Below are positions 8,538-16,570 of a stretch of DNA of 64,000 bases, piece by piece. The translations under genes and the position numbers were made by a program. This DNA is from an uncultured Oscillospiraceae bacterium (lineage in GTDB: Bacteria > Bacillota > Clostridia > Oscillospirales > Acutalibacteraceae). The notes under the pieces are model-generated. The model ran no database searches, was not told the DNA's origin, and saw nothing but the letters and a program-made list of their open reading frames with translations. The stretch's first letter is position 1, and every line of letters starts with the position of its first letter. The stretch covers positions 65,299 to 129,298 of the forward strand of contig CABULH010000011.1 of the NCBI GenBank assembly GCA_902492455.1, read 5' to 3'.

Positions 8538-9341
8538 TCAGGCTTTTGTCTGCCGGGGACGTACGGTCTCCCACATGATAATGCCCGCCGCCATGGCGGC
8601 ATTGAGGGATTCCGCCCTCCCGGCCATGGGAATGGTCACCCGCCCGTCGCAGGCGGCGATGGTGGCGGGGCGCAGGCCGCTGCCCTCGTTGCCGATGAGG
8701 CAGACGTCCTCCGGCCGCCATTCCCGTTCGCAGACGGAAGCGGCTTCCCGGTCGGGCACGCTGGCAAAGCAGCGGCGGCCCGCCTGCCGAAGCCTTTCCA
8801 CGGCGGCGGGCATTTCCCCCACGAAATACAGAGGCAGGCGGAACACCCCGCCCATACTGGCCCGCAGCACCTTGGGATTGTAAGGATCGCAGCATCCCGC
8901 CGACAGCAGCAGCCCCTCCAGGCCCAGCGCTTCCGCCGTGCGGATCACCGCACCCAGATTAGCAGGGTCCTGGATATCCTCCAGCCCCAGCAGCCGGCCG
9001 GTTGCTTTTATTGTATCGAAAGCGGGACAATTGTCAAGAACCCGGCAGATCCCGTACAGTCCCTGAGGGGCGGCGGTATCCGCCATATGGGTCGATAGTT
9101 CCTCGGTGATCTCCTCCGCCAAGGCCGCCGCCGCCCGGGTCTCCGCCAAGGCTTCCGCATACTGCTCGGCGGCCCGCCCAGTGTAAAGAAAAACTTCGAT
9201 CTCCACTCCCGATCGGGCGGCGTCCCGGCAGAGCCGGGCCCCCTCAATGGCAAAGCGGCCGGTTTTCCGGCGGTATCCCGCGTCCGTCAGCAGGCGGCGC
9301 ACTTCCTTGACGTTCCGGTTATCTCGACTGGTGATGGGCAT
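8538..9341 (-). CDS. TrmH/SpoU-family RNA 2'-O-methyltransferase
   Basis: 267 residues from ATG at 9341 with GGAGG upstream; the longer frame adds 38 residues without family similarity. The N-terminal substrate-binding part (TSRDNRNVKEVRRLL...RFAIEGARLC) precedes the trefoil-knot domain with its three motifs: LEDIQDPANLGAVIRTAEA, VCLIGNEGSGLRP and IPMAGRAESLNAAMAAGI. These build the SAM site and the ribose-methylation centre. Such proteins methylate 23S rRNA or tRNA; the exact target cannot be read here. It follows rplT after a terminator, so it probably has its own promoter and continues into dprA. Confidence 0.92.
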   Translation of the reverse strand: MPITSRDNRNVKEVRRLLTDAGYRRKTGRFAIEGARLCRDAARSGVEIEVFLYTGRAAEQYAEALAETRAAAALAEEITEELSTHMADTAAPQGLYGICRVLDNCPAFDTIKATGRLLGLEDIQDPANLGAVIRTAEALGLEGLLLSAGCCDPYNPKVLRASMGGVFRLPLYFVGEMPAAVERLRQAGRRCFASVPDREAASVCEREWRPEDVCLIGNEGSGLRPATIAACDGRVTIPMAGRAESLNAAMAAGIIMWETVRPRQTKA

Positions 9342-9468
9342 CCGCCCGCCTCCTTTGTCCGCCGGAAAACCGGCGATGGATTTGGCTGAAAATGACAGGG
9401 CTTTTCCGCAGCTGCCAAGCGCTTGAACAAGTCCCCATCTCCCCGTATATGACAAAAATCGGGGCTGG

Positions 9469-9511
9469 CAAAAAAAGAAAGGAGCGCCCGCAGGCTAAGC
9501 CGGCGAGCGCC
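9469..9511 (-). terminator. Terminator after rplT
   Basis: On the minus strand GCGCTCGC pairs with GCGGGCGC (one G.U), extended by an inner GGC/GCC, followed by TCCTTTCTTTTTTT. It lies directly downstream of the rplT stop and closes the infC-rpmI-rplT operon. Confidence 0.85.
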
Positions 9512-9518
9512 AAAAAGC

Positions 9519-9875
9519 TTATTTCAAAGCGGCCTTGGCTTTCTCCGCGAGGGTAGCGAAAGCGGCGGCGTCGGACACAGCCACCTCAGCCAGCATCTTC
9601 CGGTTCAGGCCGATGCCCGCCTTTTTCAGACCGTTCATAAAGGTGGAGTAATTCATGCCGTTGATCTTGGCGGCGGCGGAAATACGGGTGATCCACAGGC
9701 GGCGGAAATCGCGCTTTCTCTGCTTGCGGCCGATATAGGCATACTGGCCGGATTTCATCACCGCCTGTTTGGCGGTCCGGAACAGCTTGGATTTGGCACC
9801 AAAGTAGCCTTTGGCCAGCTTCAGGGTCTTTTTCCTTCTCTTGCGCGTCATCATAGCGCCTTTTATACGAGCCAT
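9519..9875 (-). CDS. rplT: 50S ribosomal protein L20
   Basis: 118 residues, normal length. MARIKGAMMTRKRRKKTLKLAKGY and the later GRKQRKRDFRRLWITRISAA are diagnostic of bL20, an early 50S assembly protein. Last gene of infC-rpmI-rplT, followed by a strong terminator. In Firmicutes L20 represses its own operon by binding the leader, which fits the structured leader upstream of infC. Confidence 0.98.
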   Translation of the reverse strand: MARIKGAMMTRKRRKKTLKLAKGYFGAKSKLFRTAKQAVMKSGQYAYIGRKQRKRDFRRLWITRISAAAKINGMNYSTFMNGLKKAGIGLNRKMLAEVAVSDAAAFATLAEKAKAALK

Positions 9876-9906
9876 TGTTTATAGCCTCCGTTTCTAAGCT
9901 TTCGAA

Positions 9907-10104
9907 TTATTTGTAGGGGATCAGGCGCTTGACCTTCGCCACGTTGGTCACATCGGCAACGGTGGTCTTGCGGAGATTTCTCTTGCGCTTGGTGGTCTTC
10001 TTATTCAGAATGTGGGACTTGTAAGCGTGAGCGCGCACGACCTTGCCGTTCTTCGTGGTCTTGAAGCGTTTCTTCGCACCGCTGTGCGTCTTGATCTTAG
10101 GCAT
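9907..10104 (-). CDS. rpmI: 50S ribosomal protein L35
   Basis: 65 residues, typical size. MPKIKTHSGAKKRFKTTKNGKVVRAHAYKSHIL is the conserved bL35 start. It lies between infC and rplT, with GGAGG just before the ATG. Confidence 0.98.
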   Translation of the reverse strand: MPKIKTHSGAKKRFKTTKNGKVVRAHAYKSHILNKKTTKRKRNLRKTTVADVTNVAKVKRLIPYK

Positions 10105-10130
10105 GAGTTTTATCCTCCTTTATAGTACGG

Positions 10131-10649
10131 TCATTTTGCGGGTTTCGGCGCAAGGAACATCAACATGTGGCGGCCTTCCATCTTGGCCGGCTTTTCCACG
10201 TTGGCGACCTCGGAGCAGACCTCGGCGAACCGCTTCATGGTTTCCAGCCCGATCTCGGGATGGCCCATCTCACGGCCGCGGAACCGGATGGAAACCTTCA
10301 CCTTGTCCCCGTCCGCCAGGAAGCGGAGGGCGTGCTTCGCCTTGGTGTTGAAATCGGCCACGTCGATGTTCAAGGACAGACGGACCTCCTTCAGCTCCAC
10401 CACATGCTGGTTCTTTCTGGCTTCCTTTTCCCGTTTCGCCTGTTCAAACCGGTATTTGCCGTAATCCATGATTTTGCACACCGGCGGCGTGGCTGCCGGG
10501 GCGATTTTGACTAAGTCCAGGTTTTTATCGTCAGCCAGCTTCTGGGCGTCCCGCGAGGACATAACCCCCAGCTGAGCGCCGTCGCTGTCGATTACCCGGA
10601 GTTCACTGTCACGGATTTGTTCGTTGATCTGCAGTTCCTTACTTGCTAT
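10131..10649 (-). CDS. infC: Translation initiation factor IF-3 with apparent AUA start codon
   Basis: 172 residues if translation starts at ATA 10649. The conserved IF-3 N-terminus (ASKELQINEQIRDSELRVIDSDGAQLGV) lies upstream of the first ATG (10562), which would truncate the N domain. Between ATA 10649 and the in-frame TAA at 10670 there is no ATG, GTG or TTG, and GGAGG sits nine bases before the ATA. IF-3 discriminates against non-standard start codons, and infC elsewhere uses AUU to autoregulate; an AUA start would fit the same logic. The C domain contains PPVCKIMDYGKYRFEQAKREKEARK. The identity is certain; the start is inferred. Confidence 0.93.
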   Translation of the reverse strand: MASKELQINEQIRDSELRVIDSDGAQLGVMSSRDAQKLADDKNLDLVKIAPAATPPVCKIMDYGKYRFEQAKREKEARKNQHVVELKEVRLSLNIDVADFNTKAKHALRFLADGDKVKVSIRFRGREMGHPEIGLETMKRFAEVCSEVANVEKPAKMEGRHMLMFLAPKPAK

Positions 10650-10812
10650 GGGTAAGCACCTCCACCGTTATATTTTGACACAAAAAACGCGGCCGGAAAC
10701 ACTCCGCCCGCGCAACAATCCGCCCCCGCATACCGGAGGCCGCTGTCTATTGACCCGCTGGGAACGAAATCCGCGGGTGAGAACGGGCTGGCGTTCTGCT
10801 TTGTTTTCTCGC
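10650..10812 (-). ncRNA. infC leader, candidate L20-type autoregulatory leader
   Basis: About 160 bases separate the promoter from the infC start and contain several GC-rich inverted repeats ending in a terminator-like hairpin at 10681-10712. This matches the architecture of Firmicutes infC-rpmI-rplT leaders where L20 binding favours termination. I did not fold it against the Rfam L20 leader model, so the family assignment is inference from position. Confidence 0.6.
10681..10712 (-). terminator. Attenuator hairpin before infC
   Basis: On the minus strand GCGGGCGGA pairs with TCCGGCCGC (one mismatch) and is followed by GTTTTTTGTG, all about 30 bases before the infC start. A terminator here can only be regulatory. 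Confidence 0.7.
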
Positions 10813-10818
10813 CTACAC

Positions 10819-10847
10819 AGTATACCAGCGGCCGCAGCCCTTGTCAA
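10819..10847 (-). promoter_or_regulatory. Sigma-A promoter of infC-rpmI-rplT
   Basis: Minus-strand TTGACA (10842-10847) and TATACT (10819-10824) with a 17-base spacer, close to consensus, reading into the infC leader. Confidence 0.85.
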
Positions 10848-11024
10848 TGCTTTTTTTCATTACTCGTATTTTTCCTTTGTCTTTATCGAGAATTCTGTGA
10901 TATAGGGCCGGAATTATACAATTTGTAAATCACAAGACATGTGCTTCCCCCTTTCGCTGGGATTCGGGGGCGAGTTGTGCTATAATAGAGAAAATCCCAT
11001 GTGCGCCAGTATGGAGGCGACGAT

Positions 11025-12020
11025 ATGCAAACGTTGGAAGATATCCTCACCGCCGACCTGCGGGACAGCTATGGTTTGAACTGCGGCCGGCTGCAACCCG
11101 TTGCCGGCGGATGGATGAACAAAAAATGGCAGACCATCGCCGGGGGTGAAAGGCTGCTCATCAAGCAATTCAGTCGGGAGCGCTTCCAGCCGTCTCAGCT
11201 GGATCAGATCGGCGCCGCGCTGCAGCGACAGATGATTCTGGAGGAAAAGGGCATCCCCTGTCCCCATATTCTGCCCTATCGGCAGCGTCCCCTCCGCATA
11301 CTGGAGGACGGAACCGTCTACATGGTGATGCGTTTCTGTCCCGGACGCATGGAGAACCGGGACACCATAACGGCAGAGCAGCTGCGCAGCCTGGGCAGCG
11401 TCTGCGGACGGATGCATCAGGAGTTCGCCATGCTGCCGGAGCAGGGCGTCAGGGGCTTTCCCATCGACGGCCGCCGGGTTCTGTCCGCCTTGTGGGATCA
11501 TTTTCATACCCGCAGGGACAATATTCCTGAGGACGCGCCGCCGGCATACCGAGAGGCGCTATTGGCGCAGGAGCCCATCCTGCGGACCCTCACGCCGGAT
11601 TTTTTCCGCCGGCTCCCAAAGGGCATCGCTCATGAGGATTTATCCCCGGACAATCTGCTCTTCCACCCCGATAAAGTCTCAGCGGTCCTGGATTTTGACC
11701 GCAACCAATACGGCTTCCTCTGGCATGATATCGGCCGCTGTCTCCTGTCCTTCGCCCTGCGGGAGGGGCGGCTGGATATCAGCCGGATTCGCTCTTTCCT
11801 GGAAGGCTATGCGGACCACCTGCCCCTGACTCTGGGCGACGCTGCAGACGCCCTGCGCATCACCTGGTGTATCGAAATCCCCTGGTGGATACAGCCCGCG
11901 ATTTTTACCGGCGGAACGGAAAAAATCCGGCGCTTTCAAGAAGAAATGCTCTGGCTCACGGCGCATTGGCCGGAACTGGAAGCGCTGCTGCAATCAACAC
12001 GCAAGGAGGGAACCCCATGA
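11025..12020 (+). CDS. Phosphotransferase/kinase of the APH (choline/homoserine kinase-like) family
   Basis: 331 residues from ATG at 11025 (GGAGG seven bases upstream). The protein-kinase-like core is visible: ERLLIKQFS with the ATP-binding lysine, the catalytic loop IAHEDLSPDNLLF (HxDxxxxN pattern) and VLDFD as the metal-binding aspartate. Family members phosphorylate small hydroxyl substrates; the substrate is not readable here. Its stop overlaps the start of the next gene (ATGA), coupling it to a glycerol-3-phosphate-dehydrogenase-like pair, so it may phosphorylate the polyol that these oxidise. It does not look like a classical aminoglycoside-resistance enzyme. Confidence 0.85.
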   Translation: MQTLEDILTADLRDSYGLNCGRLQPVAGGWMNKKWQTIAGGERLLIKQFSRERFQPSQLDQIGAALQRQMILEEKGIPCPHILPYRQRPLRILEDGTVYMVMRFCPGRMENRDTITAEQLRSLGSVCGRMHQEFAMLPEQGVRGFPIDGRRVLSALWDHFHTRRDNIPEDAPPAYREALLAQEPILRTLTPDFFRRLPKGIAHEDLSPDNLLFHPDKVSAVLDFDRNQYGFLWHDIGRCLLSFALREGRLDISRIRSFLEGYADHLPLTLGDAADALRITWCIEIPWWIQPAIFTGGTEKIRRFQEEMLWLTAHWPELEALLQSTRKEGTP

Positions 12021-13486
12021 AAAATCCGCAGGCCAGCCCGTTGTACGATGTGGCTGTAATCGGCGGCGGAATCATCGGCTGCGCGGCAGCCTGTGAACTG
12101 GCAAAAACCGACGCCCGGGTGATTCTTATTGAACGGGACAACGACGTGGCGATGGGCGCCACCCGAGCCAACAGCGGCATCGTCCACGCGGGCTATGATC
12201 CCCTGCCGGGCACCAAGATGGCCCGGTACAATGTGGAAGGCAACGCCATGATGGCGCTGCTGGCGGAAAATCTCAACGTCCGCTATGTGGTCAACGGCTC
12301 CCTGGTGCTGTCCCTGGCGCCGGAAGAGGACGCCGTGCTGCGGATGCTGAAGGAGCGGGGCGACCGGAACGGAGTGCCGGGACTGACGCTGCTCACCCGG
12401 GAGGAGGTACTGCGGCGGGAGCCCAACCTCTCTCCCGCGGTCCGCGGGGCGCTGTACGCCCCTACCGCCGGGATCATCACCCCCTGGTCCCTTGCCATCG
12501 GCCTGGCGGACACCGCCCGCATCAACGGCTGCGATTTTCTTTTCAACGCGCCGGTCACCGCCATTGCCCGACGGGAGGACGGCGGCTTCCGGCTGACGGC
12601 GGGAACGGAACGGGTGGAGGCCCGCTTCATCGTCAACGCCGCCGGGGGACACGCGGACAGCATCAACGATCTCATCGCCGCCCCCTATTTCCGCATTCTT
12701 CCCAGCCGGGGAGAATATTATCTGCTGGACAAATCCCAGGGCGGACTGATCCGCTCCACCATATTTCAGTGCCCCACCAAAATCGGGAAGGGGGTGCTGG
12801 CCGCCCCCACCGCTTACGGCAACCTGATCGTGGGCCCCAACGCCGAGACGGCGGACTCCCCCGACGACGTGGCGGTGACCGCGGAAGGACTGGCCTTTGT
12901 GGAGCAGCAGGCCCGGCGCTCCCTGCCGGGTTTCAGCCTGCGGGAATCCATCCGCAATTACGCCGGGGTGCGGGCGGTGAGCGACCAGGAAGATTTTATC
13001 GTGGAACAGGCGCCGGGCTGCCCCGGCTTTATCAATGCGGCAGGCATCAAATCCCCCGGTCTTTCCGCCGCACCGGCTTTGGCCCTGGACGTGGTCCGGC
13101 TGCTGGAGGAGGCGGGGCTGGCCCTCCATCCCCGGGAGGATTTCCGCTGGTGTCCCCTGCCCGACAGCTTCGCCGCGGCGGACAAGGAGACCCGGGCGGC
13201 CATGGCGCGGGAGAATCCCCTCCACGGCCGGGTGATCTGCCGCTGCGAGACTATCACCGAAGGGGATATTCTGGCGGCCATCCGCCGTCCCATCCCCGCC
13301 CGAACCATGGACGGGGTAAAGCGGCGTTGCGGCGCGGGGCTGGGCCGCTGTCAGGGCGGCTTCTGCGGCCCCCGGGTCGCGGCGATCCTGGCTCGGGAAC
13401 AGGGGATTTCTCTGCCGGACATCCGGCAGGATCGGCCGGGGAGCTGGCTGCTGGCCGGATATTTGCGGGATGGAACCCGGAGGTGA
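12017..13486 (+). CDS. FAD-dependent glycerol-3-phosphate dehydrogenase-like oxidoreductase with C-terminal Fe-S domain (GlpA-like)
   Basis: 489 residues. The FAD fingerprint DVAVIGGGIIGCAAACELAKTD is at residues 10-31, followed by the GlpA/LhgO-type ATRANSGIVHAGYD. The C-terminus (about 405-470) has the BFD-like [2Fe-2S] cysteine pattern: ICRCETITEGDIL and later RRCGAGLGRCQGGFC. This is the GlpA-like subunit of Firmicutes dehydrogenase systems paired with a second flavoprotein and DUF1667. It probably oxidises sn-glycerol-3-phosphate or a related 2-hydroxyacid/polyol phosphate; the substrate is inferred. The start overlaps the kinase stop by four bases. Confidence 0.9.
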   Translation: MKNPQASPLYDVAVIGGGIIGCAAACELAKTDARVILIERDNDVAMGATRANSGIVHAGYDPLPGTKMARYNVEGNAMMALLAENLNVRYVVNGSLVLSLAPEEDAVLRMLKERGDRNGVPGLTLLTREEVLRREPNLSPAVRGALYAPTAGIITPWSLAIGLADTARINGCDFLFNAPVTAIARREDGGFRLTAGTERVEARFIVNAAGGHADSINDLIAAPYFRILPSRGEYYLLDKSQGGLIRSTIFQCPTKIGKGVLAAPTAYGNLIVGPNAETADSPDDVAVTAEGLAFVEQQARRSLPGFSLRESIRNYAGVRAVSDQEDFIVEQAPGCPGFINAAGIKSPGLSAAPALALDVVRLLEEAGLALHPREDFRWCPLPDSFAAADKETRAAMARENPLHGRVICRCETITEGDILAAIRRPIPARTMDGVKRRCGAGLGRCQGGFCGPRVAAILAREQGISLPDIRQDRPGSWLLAGYLRDGTRR

Positions 13487-13493
13487 AAAGAGC

Positions 13494-14813
13494 ATGAAAA
13501 ACGCCGCAGAACAGACAAAGGGCGCGGAACAAGTGGATCTGGCGATAATCGGCGGCGGCCCGGCGGGGCTGGCGGCGGCCGTCGCCGCCCGGGAGGCGGG
13601 CTGTTCCCGGGTGGTGGTGCTGGAACGGGACATGGAACCCGGCGGCATTCTCAACCAGTGCATCCACAACGGCTTCGGCCTCCATTACTTTAAAGAAGAA
13701 CTTACCGGGCCGGAATACGCCGCCCGGTTCATCCAAAAAGCCCGGGACGCCGGGGTGGAAATCCGCACCGACACCATGGTGCTGGACCTTTCCCCCGAGC
13801 GGATTCTCCACACGGTGAATCCCTTGGAGGGATACCGGACGATAGCAGCCGGCGCGGTGATCCTGGCTATGGGCTGCCGGGAGCGGACACGGGGCGCCAT
13901 CGGGGTGCCGGGCGACCGGCCTGCCGGGGTGTTCACCGCCGGCAGCGCCCAGCGCTACATCAACATGGAGGGCTGCATGGTGGGCCGGCGGGCAGTGATT
14001 CTGGGCTCGGGGGACATCGGCCTTATCATGGCCCGGCGGCTGACACTGGAGGGGGCCAAGGTGCTGGCCTGCGTGGAGCTGCAGCCCTATTCCGGCGGCC
14101 TGCAGCGCAACATCACCCAATGCCTGGAGGATTTCGGCATCCCCCTGCTGCTCTCCCACACCATTGTGGATATCCGTGGCCGGGACCGGGTGGAGGGGGT
14201 GACCGTGGCCGCGGTGGATGAACACCGGCGGCCCATCCCCGGCACCGAGGTCGAATGGGAATGCGACACGGTGCTGCTGTCGGTGGGACTGATTCCGGAA
14301 AACGAGCTGTCCCGGCAGGCGGGAGCGGTTATGGATTCCCGCACCGGCGGGCCGGTGGTGTTTGAGAATCGGATGACCTCGCTGAAAGGAGTCTTCGCCT
14401 GCGGCAACGTGGCTCACGTCCACGATCTGGTGGATTTCGTTACCCGGGAAAGCGAGCTGGCGGGCCGTGGAGCGGCTGCCTTTGTCCAGGAGGGCGGCAG
14501 CAGCGGCGAAGCCTATTTGACGGTGACCGCCGGCGAGGATATCGGCTACACGGTGCCCCAGCGCATCCGGCCGGAACGGCTGGAAAAGGCGGTGCAGCTT
14601 TTCTTCCGGGTGCGGCGGCCGCTGCGGAAAGCGGCGCTGGTAGTGGAGGCTGATGGCCGGGAGCTGCTGCGCCGCCGGAAGGACGGAATGGCTCCCGGAG
14701 AAATGGAACAGCTTTCCCTCCCCGCCGGGCTGCTCCGGGAGACGCTGGCGGCGGGGTGCGGAGAAATTCGGATTCGGATAGAAGAAGGAGGCGGCGGGGA
14801 TGACAATCGATAA
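13494..14813 (+). CDS. NAD(P)/FAD-dependent oxidoreductase, partner flavoprotein of the dehydrogenase
   Basis: 439 residues from ATG at 13494, with GGAGGTG upstream. Two Rossmann folds: DLAIIGGGPAGLAAAVAAREAG near residue 17 for FAD and RRAVILGSGDIGLIMARRLTLEG near residue 167 for NAD(P)H; MEPGGILNQCIHNGFGL near residue 45 is characteristic of this subgroup. Equivalent proteins occur between the GlpA-like subunit and DUF1667 in many Clostridia and probably pass electrons from the first flavoprotein to NAD or a quinone-like acceptor. Overlaps the next gene by 14 bases. Confidence 0.88.
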   Translation: MKNAAEQTKGAEQVDLAIIGGGPAGLAAAVAAREAGCSRVVVLERDMEPGGILNQCIHNGFGLHYFKEELTGPEYAARFIQKARDAGVEIRTDTMVLDLSPERILHTVNPLEGYRTIAAGAVILAMGCRERTRGAIGVPGDRPAGVFTAGSAQRYINMEGCMVGRRAVILGSGDIGLIMARRLTLEGAKVLACVELQPYSGGLQRNITQCLEDFGIPLLLSHTIVDIRGRDRVEGVTVAAVDEHRRPIPGTEVEWECDTVLLSVGLIPENELSRQAGAVMDSRTGGPVVFENRMTSLKGVFACGNVAHVHDLVDFVTRESELAGRGAAAFVQEGGSSGEAYLTVTAGEDIGYTVPQRIRPERLEKAVQLFFRVRRPLRKAALVVEADGRELLRRRKDGMAPGEMEQLSLPAGLLRETLAAGCGEIRIRIEEGGGGDDNR

Positions 14814-15180
14814 AGACGGCCGGCGGCGGATGGTCTGCATTGTCTGTCCCAAGGGCTGCCGGCTGACGGCGGAGCCGGAGGGGGACGGCTGGCGGGTGAC
14901 AGGCAACGCCTGTTCCCGGGGCCGGGATTACGCCCAGGCGGAATGCACCCATCCCACCCGGATGCTCACCACCACGGTGGAGGTGACCGGCGGAATGCAT
15001 GCACGGCTGCCGGTGAAAACCGCTGCGCCCATCCCCAAGGAACTGCTGGAAGCGGCCATGGCCGCCCTGTCCCGGATTCGGCTGGAAGCGCCGGTATACC
15101 CAGGGCAGGTGATCCAGCCCGATCTGCTGGGCACCGGGGTGGACGTAATCGCCACCCGGGGAATGGAAAAGTCGGAATAA
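14800..15180 (+). CDS. DUF1667 domain protein
   Basis: 126 residues. The N-terminus has a cysteine cluster, CIVCPKGC (residues 13-20), followed by NACSRG near residue 37, the DUF1667 pattern, probably binding an iron-sulfur cluster. DUF1667 proteins almost always accompany the two oxidoreductases encoded just upstream and are thought to be a third, electron-transferring subunit. Last gene of the four-gene operon, ended by a strong bidirectional terminator. Confidence 0.88.
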   Translation: MTIDKDGRRRMVCIVCPKGCRLTAEPEGDGWRVTGNACSRGRDYAQAECTHPTRMLTTTVEVTGGMHARLPVKTAAPIPKELLEAAMAALSRIRLEAPVYPGQVIQPDLLGTGVDVIATRGMEKSE

Positions 15181-15198
15181 CAATCGTTAATTAGCCAA

Positions 15199-15234
15199 TT
15201 CAAAAAGGTCTCCCAAAAGGGAGGCCTTTTTGAA
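15199..15234. terminator. Bidirectional terminator between convergent genes
   Basis: Sixteen-base arms TTCAAAAAGGTCTCCC and GGGAGGCCTTTTTGAA (one G.U pair) around an AAAA loop; the T-rich ends serve both strands, closing the DUF1667 operon and the small gene on the opposite strand. Confidence 0.92.
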
Positions 15235-15247
15235 TCACGACGAATTC

Positions 15248-15535
15248 TCAGCTCTGCCGGATAGCGCCCATCCATTGAAGCAGGCGGAAGCAATCCTGGA
15301 AAGCCTGCTGATAAATCCACTCTTCCCGCAGAGCGCTTTCCGCATTTTGGGAATCCTCCAGCTCAAAAAGCTCTTCATCCTTCTCCCCCAGCAGCTGCTG
15401 GAGGGCCGCAAACAGCTCCCGGCTCCGCTGATAAGCATCCAGATACGCCGGGTCTTTTTTCCCCCGCTCCACCACCGCCTTGGTGGAGGATTCGCAGCAG
15501 GCGTGATGAAACAGCTGCATAAACATGTCGTCCAT
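15248..15535 (-). CDS. Small helical hypothetical protein
   Basis: 95 residues from ATG at 15535, with AAAGGAT ten bases upstream (a GTG two codons earlier is also possible). The sequence is almost entirely predicted helix, rich in Glu, Gln and Leu: VERGKKDPAYLDAYQRSRELFAALQQLLGEKDEELFELEDSQNAE, ending FQDCFRLLQWMGAI. The arrangement resembles small Firmicutes DUF6809-type proteins, but I am not sure. No function can be assigned. Confidence 0.65.
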   Translation of the reverse strand: MDDMFMQLFHHACCESSTKAVVERGKKDPAYLDAYQRSRELFAALQQLLGEKDEELFELEDSQNAESALREEWIYQQAFQDCFRLLQWMGAIRQS

Positions 15536-15608
15536 TTTCACACGATCCTTTTCATTTTGGCCGGGAACCCTTGAAAAGAACCGCCGCGCATGATACTATA
15601 TGTACGCG

Positions 15609-15680
15609 GATGCTGCTTTTCAGCGGCTTCGGTATGTTGGGGAAGCGGCTGACTCTTGCTGGGGTGAAGCCGCTTCCTTC
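15609..15680 (+). repeat. Hairpin repeat, copy A
   Basis: A small hairpin (GCTGC-tttt-CAGCGGC region) followed by AAGCGGCT ... AGCCGCTT (15643-15675). The same order, with the internal CTCTT conserved, recurs at 16475-16541 (copy B). Confidence 0.6.
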
Positions 15681-16086
15681 ATTTTTGCTGATCTTCCCGG
15701 CCTTTTCATCGCCTCTATACAGTATTTATATCTGTGAAATACGTCGCTTCGCCGCATCCCCCGCAGTTTCATCCTTCGACTTGAATTCCCCATTGACAGC
15801 CATGCCGGGCAAAGATTACAATAATAGTGGTTTTTTATACGGACAAGCGGCGGTGGCCTGCGGTATTGTAATCCTCGACTATCACCAAATATCTACTCTC
15901 AAATTCCATGGTTATAAATGGGATTCCGTCAGCCAAGGCGGCCGGCCATGCGGATTGTTCCGCAGATTATCCGCTGGCTCGGACGGGTAAGCCGGGTTTA
16001 AACCGGTGGATTGCTTTTTCCATAGTCATACAGATAATCAATACGGGTCTCCTAAAGGTATCTCTCTTTTCGACATCTATATTATA

Positions 16087-16133
16087 ATACGTGATTAAAC
16101 GTAATTCAAGCAATAAAACGATAATTCACGTAT
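16087..16133. promoter_or_regulatory. Inverted repeat upstream of the XRE gene
   Basis: ATACGTGATTA (16087-16097) and TAATTCACGTAT (16122-16133) form an imperfect inverted repeat centred about 60 bases before the XRE start, a likely autoregulatory operator. Confidence 0.5.
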
Positions 16134-16169
16134 ATTTGGATAATTGCACAAAAATTAGAGGTGATGGAT

Positions 16170-16397
16170 ATGGATAACGCGCAATCTGCTCAACGTATCC
16201 GAGAGACATGCAAATTAAAAGGTATCTCTGTAGCAAGTGTGCTTGCTGCTTGTAATATCCGAAAGAGCCTGATTTATGATATGGAGAAAAGAGACTGGAC
16301 ACCATCCGCTGAAATTATGGATCGGCTTGCCGACTATCTGGACTGCTCCGTGGATTATCTGCTGGGGCGTACGGACAATCCGGACGTGAACCGGTGA
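16170..16397 (+). CDS. XRE-family helix-turn-helix regulator
   Basis: 75 residues from ATG at 16170 (AGAGGTG seven bases upstream). A five-helix XRE/Cro fold fills the protein: IRETCKLKGISVASVLAACNIRKSLIYDMEKRD covers the HTH, and IMDRLADYLDCSVDYLLGRT is the canonical end seen in Firmicutes phage-like repressors. The flanking inverted repeat suggests autorepression. No partner gene is adjacent. Confidence 0.88.
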   Translation: MDNAQSAQRIRETCKLKGISVASVLAACNIRKSLIYDMEKRDWTPSAEIMDRLADYLDCSVDYLLGRTDNPDVNR

Positions 16398-16474
16398 CCG
16401 GCGCCGGCGGACGGAACCTTGACGGGCGCAATCCGCTGTAAATCCTGCCTGCATTTCCTAATCTATCGTCGCGG

Positions 16475-16541
16475 GTGCCGCCTTGAGCGGCATCACAACC
16501 GAGAAGCGGCTGTCTCTTACCGGAGAAGCCGCTTTTTTGTT
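16475..16541 (+). repeat. Hairpin repeat, copy B, acting as terminator
   Basis: TGCCGCcttgaGCGGCA precedes AAGCGGCT ... AGCCGCTT (16504-16534), followed by TTTTTTG. Homologous to copy A; this copy has a full T-tract and probably terminates the XRE transcript. Confidence 0.7.
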
Positions 16542-16570
16542 ATCCGCCCTCTTTTTAAAATGACCAAATT

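Larger units (their letters stand above)
15536..16169. other. Intergenic region without a recognisable gene
   Basis: Roughly 630 bases. No frame here has a convincing ribosome binding site with protein-like sequence; a 139-codon plus-strand frame (15571-15990) is low-complexity. It contains copy A of a hairpin repeat (core 15643-15675) and the promoter/operator region of the XRE gene (16087-16133). Confidence 0.6.

Noticed and set aside
11936..13669. 577-codon minus-strand frame
   Set aside because: Lies opposite two well-supported FAD enzymes and overlaps both; no family-like sequence.
15571..15990. 139-codon plus-strand frame between the small helical gene and the XRE gene
   Set aside because: No ribosome binding site, low-complexity mixture of residues, and it spans the hairpin repeat.
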